Origin: JBLKSS01 sp047607725
GTDB taxonomy: Bacteria; Pseudomonadota; Gammaproteobacteria; Enterobacterales; Enterobacteriaceae
Assembly: GCF_047607725.1 (NCBI RefSeq)
Contig: NZ_JBLKSS010000084.1
Coordinates: forward strand, 1 to 16,218
Direction of reading: 5' to 3'
Length of the DNA stretch: 16,218 nucleotides
Shown: piece after piece, positions 6,381 to 12,894 of the stretch
How positions within the stretch are numbered: position 1 is the first letter of the stretch
Layout: each line of letters opens with the position of its first letter
The notes under the pieces: model-generated
Databases searched by the model: none
The model's input: only the letters and a program-made list of their open reading frames with translations
Told to the model about the DNA's origin: nothing
Made by a program: the position numbers and the translations under genes

Positions 6381-7502
6381 TTATTGGGGCGTGACCGGGC
6401 CGCTTAGGGTCAGCGAGCTGGCAAGCGTCTGATCCTGCCGGTAGCGCGCCAGCGCCAGTTCAATTAGACGGGTGATGAGGTCGGTATAACTCAGGCCGCT
6501 CGCCTGCCACAGTTTTGGATACATACTGATATTGGTAAAACCCGGTAGCGTATTCACCTCATTGACCATCACCTTGCCGTCCGGGGTCAAGAAAACATCC
6601 ACCCGCGCCATGCCAGCGCAGTTGAGTGCGGTGAACGCCTGTAGCGCGATGCGCCGGATTTTATCGCTGACGGCCTGGCTGATGTCGGCCGGTACCACCA
6701 CCTGCACGCCCGTTTCGTTGATATATTTGGTGTGATAGGAATAAAAACCGTCGCTCAGCACCACTTCGCCGCACAGACTCGCCTCGGGCGCGTCGTTGCC
6801 CAACACGGCGCATTCCAGCTCGCGGCCGACGATGGCGGTTTCCACCAACACTTTGTGATCGAAGCTGAACGCCAGCGTCAGCGCCTGCTCGAAGCTTTCC
6901 CGGTCGGTGACCTTGGAGACGCCCACCGACGATCCCTGATTTGCCGGTTTGACAAACAGCGGTAGCCCGAGGGTAGCGGTTATCTCCTCGAAACGGCTGC
7001 GCGCGCGCTGGGCGCGGGACAAGGTCAGAAAAGGCGCCACCGACAAACCGGCGTCGCGTAACAATCGCTTGGTGATATCTTTATCCATGCTGATGGCCGA
7101 GCCCAACACGTCCGAGCCAACGTAGGGCATATTGGCCATTCTCAGCAGTCCCTGCAGCGAGCCATCTTCGCCCAGCGTGCCGTGGATGATAGGGAAAATG
7201 ACGTCGAGCTGAAACAGCGCGTCAGTGCGATCGGCCTGCATCAACTGATGCTGACGACGGCCGGGCAACAAGGCAATTTCCCGCGTGCTGTTATTGAGCG
7301 CGATACGGGCGGGATCATCACCGTGCAGAAGATAATCGGCGACATCATGAAGATGCCAGCTCCCCTGTTTATCGATGCCCAGCAGCACGACGTCAAATCG
7401 TTGCCTGTCGATAGCATCGACGATATTTTTGGCCGACTGGAGGGAAACTTCGTGCTCCGCCGAGCGACCGCCGAAAACGACCCCGACGCGTGTTTTAGCC
7501 AT
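6381..7502 (-). CDS. ddlA: D-alanine--D-alanine ligase A
   Basis: This cytosolic ATP-grasp enzyme joins two D-alanines for peptidoglycan precursor synthesis. The 373-residue protein from the ATG at 7502 follows E. coli DdlA closely: VGVVFGGRSAEHEVSLQSAK at the N-terminus, HGTLGEDGSLQG, KPANQGSSVGVSK in the ATP-grasp fold, RVDVFLTPDGKVMVNEVNTL and PGFTNISMYPKLW near the C-terminus. A longer frame from 7526 exists, but the ATG at 7502 matches family N-termini and has GAGGAG 6 bases upstream. One oddity is YHTKY where relatives have YDTKY in the omega-loop region. The gene is intact and convergent with the LysE pseudogene (49 bases apart). It is an essential-type function (unless ddlB is elsewhere), consistent with its retention among pseudogenes. 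Confidence 0.95.
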   Translation of the reverse strand: MAKTRVGVVFGGRSAEHEVSLQSAKNIVDAIDRQRFDVVLLGIDKQGSWHLHDVADYLLHGDDPARIALNNSTREIALLPGRRQHQLMQADRTDALFQLDVIFPIIHGTLGEDGSLQGLLRMANMPYVGSDVLGSAISMDKDITKRLLRDAGLSVAPFLTLSRAQRARSRFEEITATLGLPLFVKPANQGSSVGVSKVTDRESFEQALTLAFSFDHKVLVETAIVGRELECAVLGNDAPEASLCGEVVLSDGFYSYHTKYINETGVQVVVPADISQAVSDKIRRIALQAFTALNCAGMARVDVFLTPDGKVMVNEVNTLPGFTNISMYPKLWQASGLSYTDLITRLIELALARYRQDQTLASSLTLSGPVTPQ

Positions 7503-7616
7503 ACCCTGCTCCTCGGAAGTGATCACCCTGACAGGTCAACCGGCCTGGCCCAGCCCGCCGCGGCGGCTCGTCAAGCGCGATGCATTCGGTTGCGCCGAGG
7601 ACTGCAACCTTGTCCG

Positions 7617-7644
7617 AGTATACAAAGCCGCCGGGCGGGAGCAA
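7617..7644 (-). promoter_or_regulatory. Putative ddlA promoter
   Basis: On the minus strand TTGCTC (7639-7644) is followed after 16 bases by TATACT (7617-7622). It would give a leader of about 105 bases before the ddlA ATG at 7502. Confidence 0.4.
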
Positions 7645-7682
7645 CCGCTTTTTATCGCGAAGGCATCTCGGTGGGACCCGCG

Positions 7683-8272
7683 TCAGAAACGATAACGCAG
7701 CCAGGCAAAGAATACGTTGCCATTGTTATAGGTACCGGGGATATAGGTGGCCTGGAACGTCAGTTGCTTATAACCGACCGAAGCCAGCGGCAGCAGCGCC
7801 AGTACGGGGATGTATTTCCAATTATCCCGCGCCGTTACGCCGGCGGTAAAACCGGCGCCAAAGTGGATATCCTGATAGCGCTCAAACGGACGCCATTGTT
7901 TTTCCCAGGCATAACCGCCGAACGGCTCCCACTTATTGAACAAATCCTTGAACGCCATCACGTAGATGGCGTGCCAGTTTCCTTTCTCGTCATAGCGCGA
8001 GATACCATAAGCCGGCGCCCCAGGGCGCGTTCATTGTAGCGGCGAATATGTTCGTCGTCATAAGTAAAACGGTTATGCCAGGTAATGGCCGGCACGTAGA
8101 GATCCTGATGGGGGGAGTTACGCCAGGTCTCGGCCACATTCTGCGAAAATTGCTGCCAAAGACCCGGAGACGGCGCCGGCTGGCTGTCGGTCGCCGACGT
8201 CGCTGCCGATGCCGCAGAAAACAGACCACACAGACTGATTAACACAATAATACGTTGATAAAGCAACCGCAC
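7683..8272 (-). pseudogene. pagP: Lipid A palmitoyltransferase PagP, two frameshifts and lost catalytic serine
   Basis: PagP is an outer-membrane beta-barrel enzyme that moves palmitate onto lipid A. The start is GTG at 8272 with AAGGAG 7 bases upstream, then a signal peptide (about residues 1-23, ending SAASA) and the mature start with VAETWRNSPHQDLYVPAITWH, holding the catalytic His. Frame then changes twice within about 20 bases: an extra base near 8024-8028 (RYNER into PWGAG) and another near 8008-8012 (into YGISRYDEKGNWH). The rest reads well to FAWLRYRF at 7683. In the catalytic pair Asp76-Ser77 of E. coli PagP (MAFKDS), the serine is leucine here (MAFKDLFNKWEP). Three lesions make this an inactive gene. 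It sits 181 bases upstream of ddlA on the same strand. Confidence 0.9.
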
Positions 8273-8359
8273 AACCCACTCCTTACTGACTTTCTTAATG
8301 CATCGTCTTTTTCAGCATAGTTAAGGCAAATCACTACCAGAGAAAAAATAAATGAACAC

Positions 8360-8394
8360 ATTATATATATGATAACCAAAACGGCCTGTAAACC
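8360..8394 (-). promoter_or_regulatory. Relic PhoP box and -10 of the pagP promoter
   Basis: On the minus strand GGTTTA, 5 bases, CGTTTT (8378-8394) resembles the PhoP direct repeat (T/G)GTTTA-N5-(T/G)GTTTA. It lies 12 bases before TATAAT (8360-8365), the spacing expected when PhoP replaces a -35 element. PhoP control of pagP is established in Salmonella. The predicted leader is about 80 bases. Confidence 0.55.
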
Positions 8395-8890
8395 GCGCGG
8401 CGACGACGATCGCATGCCCTGAAAATCGGGCCAGATAATGCCCCCGTTCGCGCTTAATCTTTAGGCGCCGCGGCCCGAAAACGTTTTCACTGAAACCGAT
8501 TTCAGGCGCGCCCCGCGCCCGGGGGTGCGCGCTTTGCCGGGCACGCCCCATGGCAAGGGTACCATTTAAGAGACATCAAGGAACATCATGACCACCAGGG
8601 GAATACGCCTGATGAACTGAATCATTGCCGCGGGCCGAAGGAAGATACGTCGCCAGCACCGGCCGCGCCGCAGCCAAGATCAAAGGGGTGGCGGAGAACG
8701 TGAATACGGCCCCCTATGACATCGGAGGGCGGCGCGCGCGCCCACAGGGTACGTCACGGAACGTCCCCACGCCATTGAGGGATAAAATGCGCGGCTTTTA
8801 ATCAAAATGGAAAGCCCATCACAGCCTCAAGCACAGGTCGGGTCCATGATATTGATAAGGAAACGAAAGTGATAGCGCGGAGGTGATGTT
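8395..8890. other. G/C-rich stretch without a supportable gene
   Basis: No convincing gene lies here. On the plus strand a frame opens at ATG 8588 (MTTRGIRLMN) but stops after ten codons. A separate short open stretch (RYVASTGRAAAKIKGVAENV, from about 8644) has protein-like composition without a start. Both may be traces of a decayed gene. Nothing else was recognised. Confidence 0.4.
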
Positions 8891-8968
8891 ATGTATACCA
8901 ACGATATTGCTTTTTTGATTGGACTGGCGCTGACCATCATCGGTTTTGTGTCGGTGATGTATGCTTAG
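8891..8968 (+). CDS. Small single-span membrane peptide, 25 residues, unknown
   Basis: An ATG at 8891 opens 25 codons to a TAG. The peptide starts MYTNDIAFLIGLALTIIGFV and has a single hydrophobic helix covering most of its length after an N-terminal acidic residue, like many small membrane proteins of enterobacteria. A very strong Shine-Dalgarno (GGAGGTGAT) lies just upstream, unusually good for a chance frame. I do not recognise a named family. The gene stands alone, with weak candidates only for a promoter. Confidence 0.5.
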   Translation: MYTNDIAFLIGLALTIIGFVSVMYA

Positions 8969-8996
8969 CGGCGCGCGTTGTGACATGGCGTGACAG

Positions 8997-9066
8997 AGAA
9001 GCGCACCGACGACCTTTCCTGTACTCCCTCTTGCGAGGAGGTAAGTTGCCGATGCGCTTTTCTGCT
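8997..9066 (+). other. Structured stretch downstream of the small peptide gene
   Basis: The outer arms AAGCGCA (about 9000) and TGCGCTT (about 9053-9059) pair, then CGAC with GTTG, and an inner hairpin CCTC-TTGC-GAGG sits at the tip, followed by TTTT. It may act as the 3' structure or a weak terminator of the 8891-8968 transcript. Confidence 0.3.
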
Positions 9067-9068
9067 GG

Positions 9069-9092
9069 AAAAAAAGCCCCATCGTGTGGGGC
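9069..9092 (-). terminator. Rho-independent terminator of the candidate small RNA
   Basis: On the minus strand a 6-bp stem GCCCCA/TGGGGC with a 5-base loop is followed by seven T. Confidence 0.7.
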
Positions 9093-9167
9093 ATACTGCG
9101 TTTATCCTTTCCGGCGCTTATCTCCGGCACTCATGAGGGGGCCCATGGCGTTAGCTTTGTAAAGGAT
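9069..9167 (-). ncRNA. Candidate iron-regulated small RNA (about 100 nt)
   Basis: A self-contained minus-strand transcription unit is visible. A promoter with a perfect TATAAT has a Fur-like box over its -35 region, and about 100 bases downstream is an intrinsic terminator (GCCCCA-CACGA-TGGGGC then seven T). No known protein gene lies between. The size and control resemble RyhB-type RNAs, but the RyhB pairing core is absent, so this is not RyhB. Two very short frames inside (ATG at 9146 and at 9134) share one stop and could encode a peptide of about 13 residues. It could be a short leader of a decayed gene instead. It stands about 120 bases after the end of cbl, with its own promoter. Confidence 0.45.
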
Positions 9168-9173
9168 GTGGCG

Positions 9174-9218
9174 ATTATAAGATTAGTCCGAGTTTATTTA
9201 CAATGATAATTATCACAA
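9174..9218 (-). promoter_or_regulatory. Promoter with Fur-like operator
   Basis: On the minus strand TTGTAA (9198-9203) and TATAAT (9174-9179) are spaced by 18 bases. The palindrome TGATAATTATCA (plus strand 9204-9215) overlaps the upstream edge of the -35. Aligned to the 19-bp Fur consensus, the surrounding sequence matches at about 13 positions by eye. Confidence 0.5.
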
Positions 9219-9287
9219 TACCTGTGATCCCTGGCCGCGTCCGTTAACATTATTTGCCGCCAGGCCCAACCCCGTTCGTTAAACGCT

Positions 9288-10248
9288 CTAAATCTGATAA
9301 TCCAGCGCGGCGGCGGGCGCGGCGGTGGCAAATACCGCCTCTTCTATTTCGGTCAACGACAGTTGTGGGTTGCACAGTTGAATGAAGCGCCAGGCATATT
9401 TACGCTGCAACTGGCCCCGTTTCACCCCCAGCCAGACGGTATTAGCCTCAAACAGATGCTCCGCGCTCAGGCTGACCAGGCCGGTATCCCTCGCGGTTGT
9501 AAGACATATCCGCCAGCAGGCCCACCCCCACCCCCAGCCCGAGTTCGACATAGGTCTTGATAACGTCTGAATCCTGAGCGCTGATCACCACTTCCGGATG
9601 CAGCCCTGCCGCCTGAAAAGCCACATCGATTCGCGATCGGCCGGTAATGCCGTGCCGATAAGTAATGAGCGGGTAGCGGCTCAGGGTCTCAAGGGTAAGC
9701 TGCGGTGCTCGGGTCAGCTCGTGATCTTCTGGCACCAGCACCGCGTGATGCCAGTGGTAATAGGGAAATGCCGCCAATTGCTCTTCGGTCATCAATTTCT
9801 CGCTGGCGATACCGACATCTGCATCGCCGGATTGCAGCATGGCGACGATTTCCTCGGGGCTGCCCTGATTAAGCACCAACCGCACCCGCGGATACAGTTC
9901 GCGAAATTGCTTAATGACGCCCGGCAGACTGTACCGCGCCTGGGTATGGGTGGTGACGATGGAAAGTTCGCCGGAATCCTTATTGGCAAACACATCGGCA
10001 ATCCGGCGAATATTATTGGCCTCATTGAGAATGCGTTCAGCCACCGACAGCAGCGTCTTGCCCGGCTCCGTCATGCCGATCAGACGCTTGCCGCGGCGGA
10101 TAAAGATTTCCACCCCAAGCTCATCTTCGAGCTCACGGATATGACGGCTGACGCCCGATTGCGAAGTGAAAAGCATGCTCGCAACATCGGTCAGATTATA
10201 GTTGCAGCGGGCTGACTCGCGGATGATACGCAGTTGCTGAAAGTTCAC
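9288..10248 (-). pseudogene. cbl: LysR-type regulator Cbl, frameshifted near the C-terminus
   Basis: Cbl is a CysB-like LysR regulator that activates sulfonate-use genes under sulfate starvation. The protein starts at GTG 10248 (AGGAG 9 bases upstream) with the family N-terminus MNFQQLRIIRESARCNYNLT, the winged-helix segment MLFTSQSGVSRHIRELEDEL, and a ligand domain with TTHTQARYSLPGVIKQFREL, ITGRSRIDVAF and SAQDSDVIKTYVELGLGVG, all very close to E. coli Cbl. Near 9484-9492 the frame breaks (SYNREG then nonsense), and the remaining C-terminus continues in another frame (DTGLVSLSAEHLFEANTVWL ... ALDYQI, stop at 9288). A two-base loss or one-base gain explains it. Just before the break is a tandem GGGGGT duplication that adds two residues (GVGVG). 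Activity is doubtful because about 70 residues are lost. Confidence 0.88.
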
Positions 10249-10475
10249 GCCTGTTCACTCCTCAATTTTCCTTCGGAGTTACAGTTCTACAAGCGTTGCA
10301 TATAATCGACAAATAAAAAAAGCGGTAAGTTATACATTTTAATGCTAATCAAAAATTTGGCTTTGTCGATGCACTGACCGCATAACGCGCGCGCTTAACG
10401 CCGGGCCGGCGCGAAGGATGACGGCAGCGGCGGCGGGGCGCGCTGCCGAGGGGCTTCAGGCACGGGGCGTTACTC
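10249..10475. other. Spacer between the binding-protein gene and cbl
   Basis: The right part, directly after the binding-protein stop, overlaps its TGA with an ATG (ATGA) that opens MRVTPRA and then stops. Open, Ala-rich sequence continues in that frame, perhaps the remnant of a permease gene. The left part (about 10260-10360) is A/T-rich and is the likely cbl promoter region. No certain -35/-10 pair was found. Confidence 0.35.
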
Positions 10476-11480
10476 TCATTGCCCCTGCGCTAAATAGGCG
10501 TTGGTATAGTACTCATCCACCGTCAGGACGCTTTTCACAATGCCGAGAGAGGTCGCCGCATCCAGCACATCACGCCAGGCTTTATCATTTTGCTTCAGTT
10601 GATCGTCGCCGGGCGTGCCCAGCACCTGCATCGTGTCGCGCCATTGGCGTTTGACGAAATTCTCGTCATAAGACTTACTGTACTTGGCGGCGAAGGCGGC
10701 GGTAGCTTCATCGGGATGCTCAATGGCATAGCGCAGACTGCGCGCGGTCGCGCGCATAAACGCCTTAGCCAACTGAGGATTCTTTTCCAGCCAGCGTTGA
10801 TTGCCGGCGAACATGAATATCGGCGTATCCGGCACGCCATGGCGTGTCGCGGGCATAAATTCCGGCGTCTGCTTGCCAGCCACCGCAATTTCCGTCCCTT
10901 CGGCGTTGCTAATCCCGGTCGTTGCGTCCACCCGTTTTTGCAACAGCAGCGGCACGGTATCGGCGGCGGCGGCGACCATCTGGATGTCGTCCAGCGTCAT
11001 GCCGGCGCTTTTTAACATTAACGAGAGCTGCGCTTTGGTCCAGGCGTCGTTATAAATGCCGATGCGCTTGCCTTTTAACTGCGCAAGCGTGACCGGTTGC
11101 CCCTCAGGCGTAAAAATGCCCCAGTTATTGCCGATGCCGTAGCGACCGATGGAAATGACCGGCGCCCCCTGCTCTTTCGCGAAGATGATGTCCATGACGG
11201 TGGTAAACGCCACATCCGCCCGGCCGGTACCGAGGAATTTCATGGTGTCGGCCACGGTCGGCGGCGCCACCACGTTCAGATCGATGCCCTCGTCGCGGTA
11301 GAACCCCTTACTGATCCCCAATGTCCAGGGGATCCAAAAACCATCCGCCACCGGCCATTCCTGTACAAAAGTGACTTTTACCGGCGCCGGAGCGGCAAAC
11401 GCCGGCGCGCAAAGCCATCCCATCCACATTGCTGCGGCGACGGTAAGAGCTGCGCCTTTCGACAGCCAACGGTTCGCCAT
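10476..11480 (-). CDS. Periplasmic substrate-binding protein, NMT1/SsuA-like family
   Basis: A 334-residue exported binding protein of an ABC importer. The signal peptide covers about residues 1-29 (basic MANRWLSKG, hydrophobic core, APAFA cleavage site). The mature part has the NMT1/THI5-like layout: WIPWTLGISKGFYRDEGIDL, LGTGRADVAFTTVMDIIFAK, LKGKRIGIYND, and a C-terminal EYYTNAYLAQGQ. Relatives bind nitrate, sulfonates, taurine or thiamine precursors, and the ligand cannot be read from the sequence. The ATG at 11480 has AAGGA 8 bases upstream. No ATPase or permease gene lies nearby, so the protein is an orphan, although the stop overlaps the start of a destroyed downstream frame. The neighbour cbl hints at sulfur-compound uptake, but this is only inference. 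Confidence 0.83.
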   Translation of the reverse strand: MANRWLSKGAALTVAAAMWMGWLCAPAFAAPAPVKVTFVQEWPVADGFWIPWTLGISKGFYRDEGIDLNVVAPPTVADTMKFLGTGRADVAFTTVMDIIFAKEQGAPVISIGRYGIGNNWGIFTPEGQPVTLAQLKGKRIGIYNDAWTKAQLSLMLKSAGMTLDDIQMVAAAADTVPLLLQKRVDATTGISNAEGTEIAVAGKQTPEFMPATRHGVPDTPIFMFAGNQRWLEKNPQLAKAFMRATARSLRYAIEHPDEATAAFAAKYSKSYDENFVKRQWRDTMQVLGTPGDDQLKQNDKAWRDVLDAATSLGIVKSVLTVDEYYTNAYLAQGQ

Positions 11481-11580
11481 AACCTATTATCCTTGTTTGC
11501 AACGGAAACATGACACGCCCGGCAGCCTGGCACGCCGCTGCGCCTTTAGTCGGGCAGCGCTCGCTGACAGGCGCTGATAC

Positions 11581-12198
11581 TCACGCCTCCTTTTTGCCGC
11601 CGGTGGCGTCAAAGGCCGGCAGCGCCTGACGAAACAGATTGAGCCAGGAGACCAGTTTGGGATAGTGCTGGCGCCAGGCGCCGTCAAAGCGCAAATCCAG
11701 GTAGCCCAGCGCGGCGGCAAGGGCAATTTCTCCCACGTGCAGCGTTTTGGCTGCCGGCGGAAGAGTATAATGTAATTCGGCGTAATCGAGCGCGCGCCCC
11801 ATCCTCTCCTGCTGGCGCGCGACCCACCCCGGGGAACGTTCGGCAGCCGGGCGGTAACGCTCCTCATAGACCACCAGCAGCGCCGCATCCATCAGCCCGT
11901 CCGCCAGCGCCTGCTGGCGTAAAACCGCCCAGCGGAAATCGCCTCGCGGGATCACCACGCCGCCACCGGCTTTGTCGTCAAGGAATTCGATGATGACCCG
12001 CGAGTCAAACAGCGTCAGCCCCTCCGGTGTGATAAGCGCCGGAATTTTGCCCAACGGATTTTGCTTTAGCAGACTATCGTTGGGATCATTGACGTCCGCC
12101 GGCTCGATAATCAGTTGATCGGCGAGGCCGGTTGCCGCCGCCGCCAAAGCGACTTTACGACCAAACGGCGAAGCCGGAGACGTTCTTAATAAATACAT
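11581..12198 (-). CDS. Glutathione S-transferase, YibF-like
   Basis: A 205-residue cytosolic protein with the two-domain GST layout. The thioredoxin-like N-terminal domain holds SPFGRKVALAA near the active site, NPLGKIPAL with the cis-proline loop (about residues 47-55), and LFDSRVIIEFLDD with the glutathione-binding Asp-Ser. The helical C-terminal domain holds LADGLMDAALLVVYEERYRP and ALAAALGYLDLRF. Length and motifs resemble E. coli YibF (202 residues). The start ATG at 12198 matches family N-termini and has AGGA 7 bases upstream; a longer frame reaching 12354 would add a non-family extension. It lies about 100 bases upstream of the binding-protein gene on the same strand, with no evidence of a shared role. 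The reading frame is intact. Confidence 0.88.
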   Translation of the reverse strand: MYLLRTSPASPFGRKVALAAAATGLADQLIIEPADVNDPNDSLLKQNPLGKIPALITPEGLTLFDSRVIIEFLDDKAGGGVVIPRGDFRWAVLRQQALADGLMDAALLVVYEERYRPAAERSPGWVARQQERMGRALDYAELHYTLPPAAKTLHVGEIALAAALGYLDLRFDGAWRQHYPKLVSWLNLFRQALPAFDATGGKKEA

Positions 12199-12286
12199 AG
12201 GGGCATCCTGTCGGCAAAGGGGGAATGTAAGCAGAATAAAGTATGGTTTATCCGAAAGACAATCACAATCCCGAGGCGGCAGAAAA

Positions 12287-12497
12287 CACCTTGGCGCCTG
12301 GACGGGCCACGGCTGGGACATGAGGCGTCCTACCCATCGGCACGGCGAAAGCACGAGACGCCGTACCGATCGTTAACATCGAAAACATGAGGCGCCGTAA
12401 CGATTGACGACACTGAAAGCCTAGGGCGCCATACCGATTGGCAACGCCGAAAGCCTAAGGCACCCTACCTATTAGCACGGCGAAAGTATCAGGCATT
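12287..12497. repeat. Degenerate tandem repeat, 33-34 bp unit, about six copies
   Basis: Units begin near 12320, 12353, 12387, 12421, 12455 and 12488 (the last partial), with a weaker one near 12289. The shared pattern is approximately (A/C)TGAGGCGCCGTACCGAT followed by TNGCAACGNCGAAAGC. Spacing is constant at 33-34 bases, while individual copies differ at several positions, so the array is old. It lies between the divergent GST gene and the small peptide gene. There are no unique spacers, so it is not CRISPR. Confidence 0.7.
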
Positions 12498-12598
12498 GTG
12501 CCGGGCGGCGTGACGCCCGCTTGCGGAATCATCCTATTACCCTCATCCACCTCTGTGCCGATAATAGGCGCCTTCCAGGATAGAAGGAGAGCAAAGAG

Positions 12599-12670
12599 AT
12601 GATGAATCTGATTTTCATAGCCGTCTTGCTCGGCTTTGCCGTATTTTCGCTGATTAAAGCGGTTAAATAA
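12599..12670 (+). CDS. Small single-span membrane peptide, 23 residues, unknown
   Basis: Two consecutive ATGs (12599 and 12602) begin MMNLIFIAVLLGFAVFSLIK and end after AVK at a TAA. The peptide is one hydrophobic helix with a basic C-terminal tail (K, K), the normal orientation signal of a small inner-membrane protein. AAGGAG lies 10 bases before the first ATG. I do not recognise a named family; the size resembles KdpF-like or other regulatory micropeptides, but this is only analogy. Downstream is a short hairpin. Confidence 0.5.
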   Translation: MMNLIFIAVLLGFAVFSLIKAVK

Positions 12671-12682
12671 ATGCACAAAAAA

Positions 12683-12700
12683 GCGCTGATAAATCAGCGC
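12683..12700 (-). terminator. Hairpin with T-run on the minus strand
   Basis: GCGCTGAT/ATCAGCGC pairs around a minimal loop. Read on the minus strand it is followed by six T, so it would stop leftward transcription, for example porin read-through, before the small peptide gene. Confidence 0.5.
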
Positions 12701-12828
12701 CACCGCTAGTACCCCTGCCCCCATCACGTCACTAATCCCCGCGAGGCAATCCCGCTCGCAGGTATCCCTTAGCCGCAGATCTCCCCGCTCGCGCCGGGCG
12801 GAGGCGACGGCGTGTTTTTCTCAAACAG

Positions 12829-12862
12829 CGGGGCGTGCGGTCACACCGCACGCCCCGTTTTT
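12829..12862 (+). terminator. Strong hairpin, plus-strand T-run; likely also the porin 3' structure
   Basis: A 13-bp perfect stem CGGGGCGTGCGGT/ACCGCACGCCCCG with a 3-base loop is followed by five T on the plus strand. It lies about 30 bases after the porin stop. In the porin direction the stem lacks a good T-run but may protect the mRNA end. Confidence 0.68.
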
Positions 12863-12894
12863 CACGAACCACATCCTTTGTCGCGACAGATACG

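Noticed and set aside
8321..8551. 76-residue minus-strand frame upstream of pagP
   Set aside because: It covers the pagP promoter and PhoP box and lacks a ribosome-binding site.
9052..9162. Plus-strand frame after a GAGGAGGT motif
   Set aside because: The Shine-Dalgarno-like site is part of a stem-loop, the coding sequence crosses the opposite terminator and small-RNA region, and the peptide has no protein-like pattern.
9069..9167. RyhB itself
   Set aside because: The conserved RyhB pairing core is not present, although size and control are similar.
12287..12497. Possible CRISPR array
   Set aside because: The repeats are directly adjacent with no unique spacers and vary strongly between copies.
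12455..12727. 90-residue minus-strand frame
   Set aside because: It overlaps the tandem repeat, the opposite micropeptide gene and a hairpin, and has no start signal.
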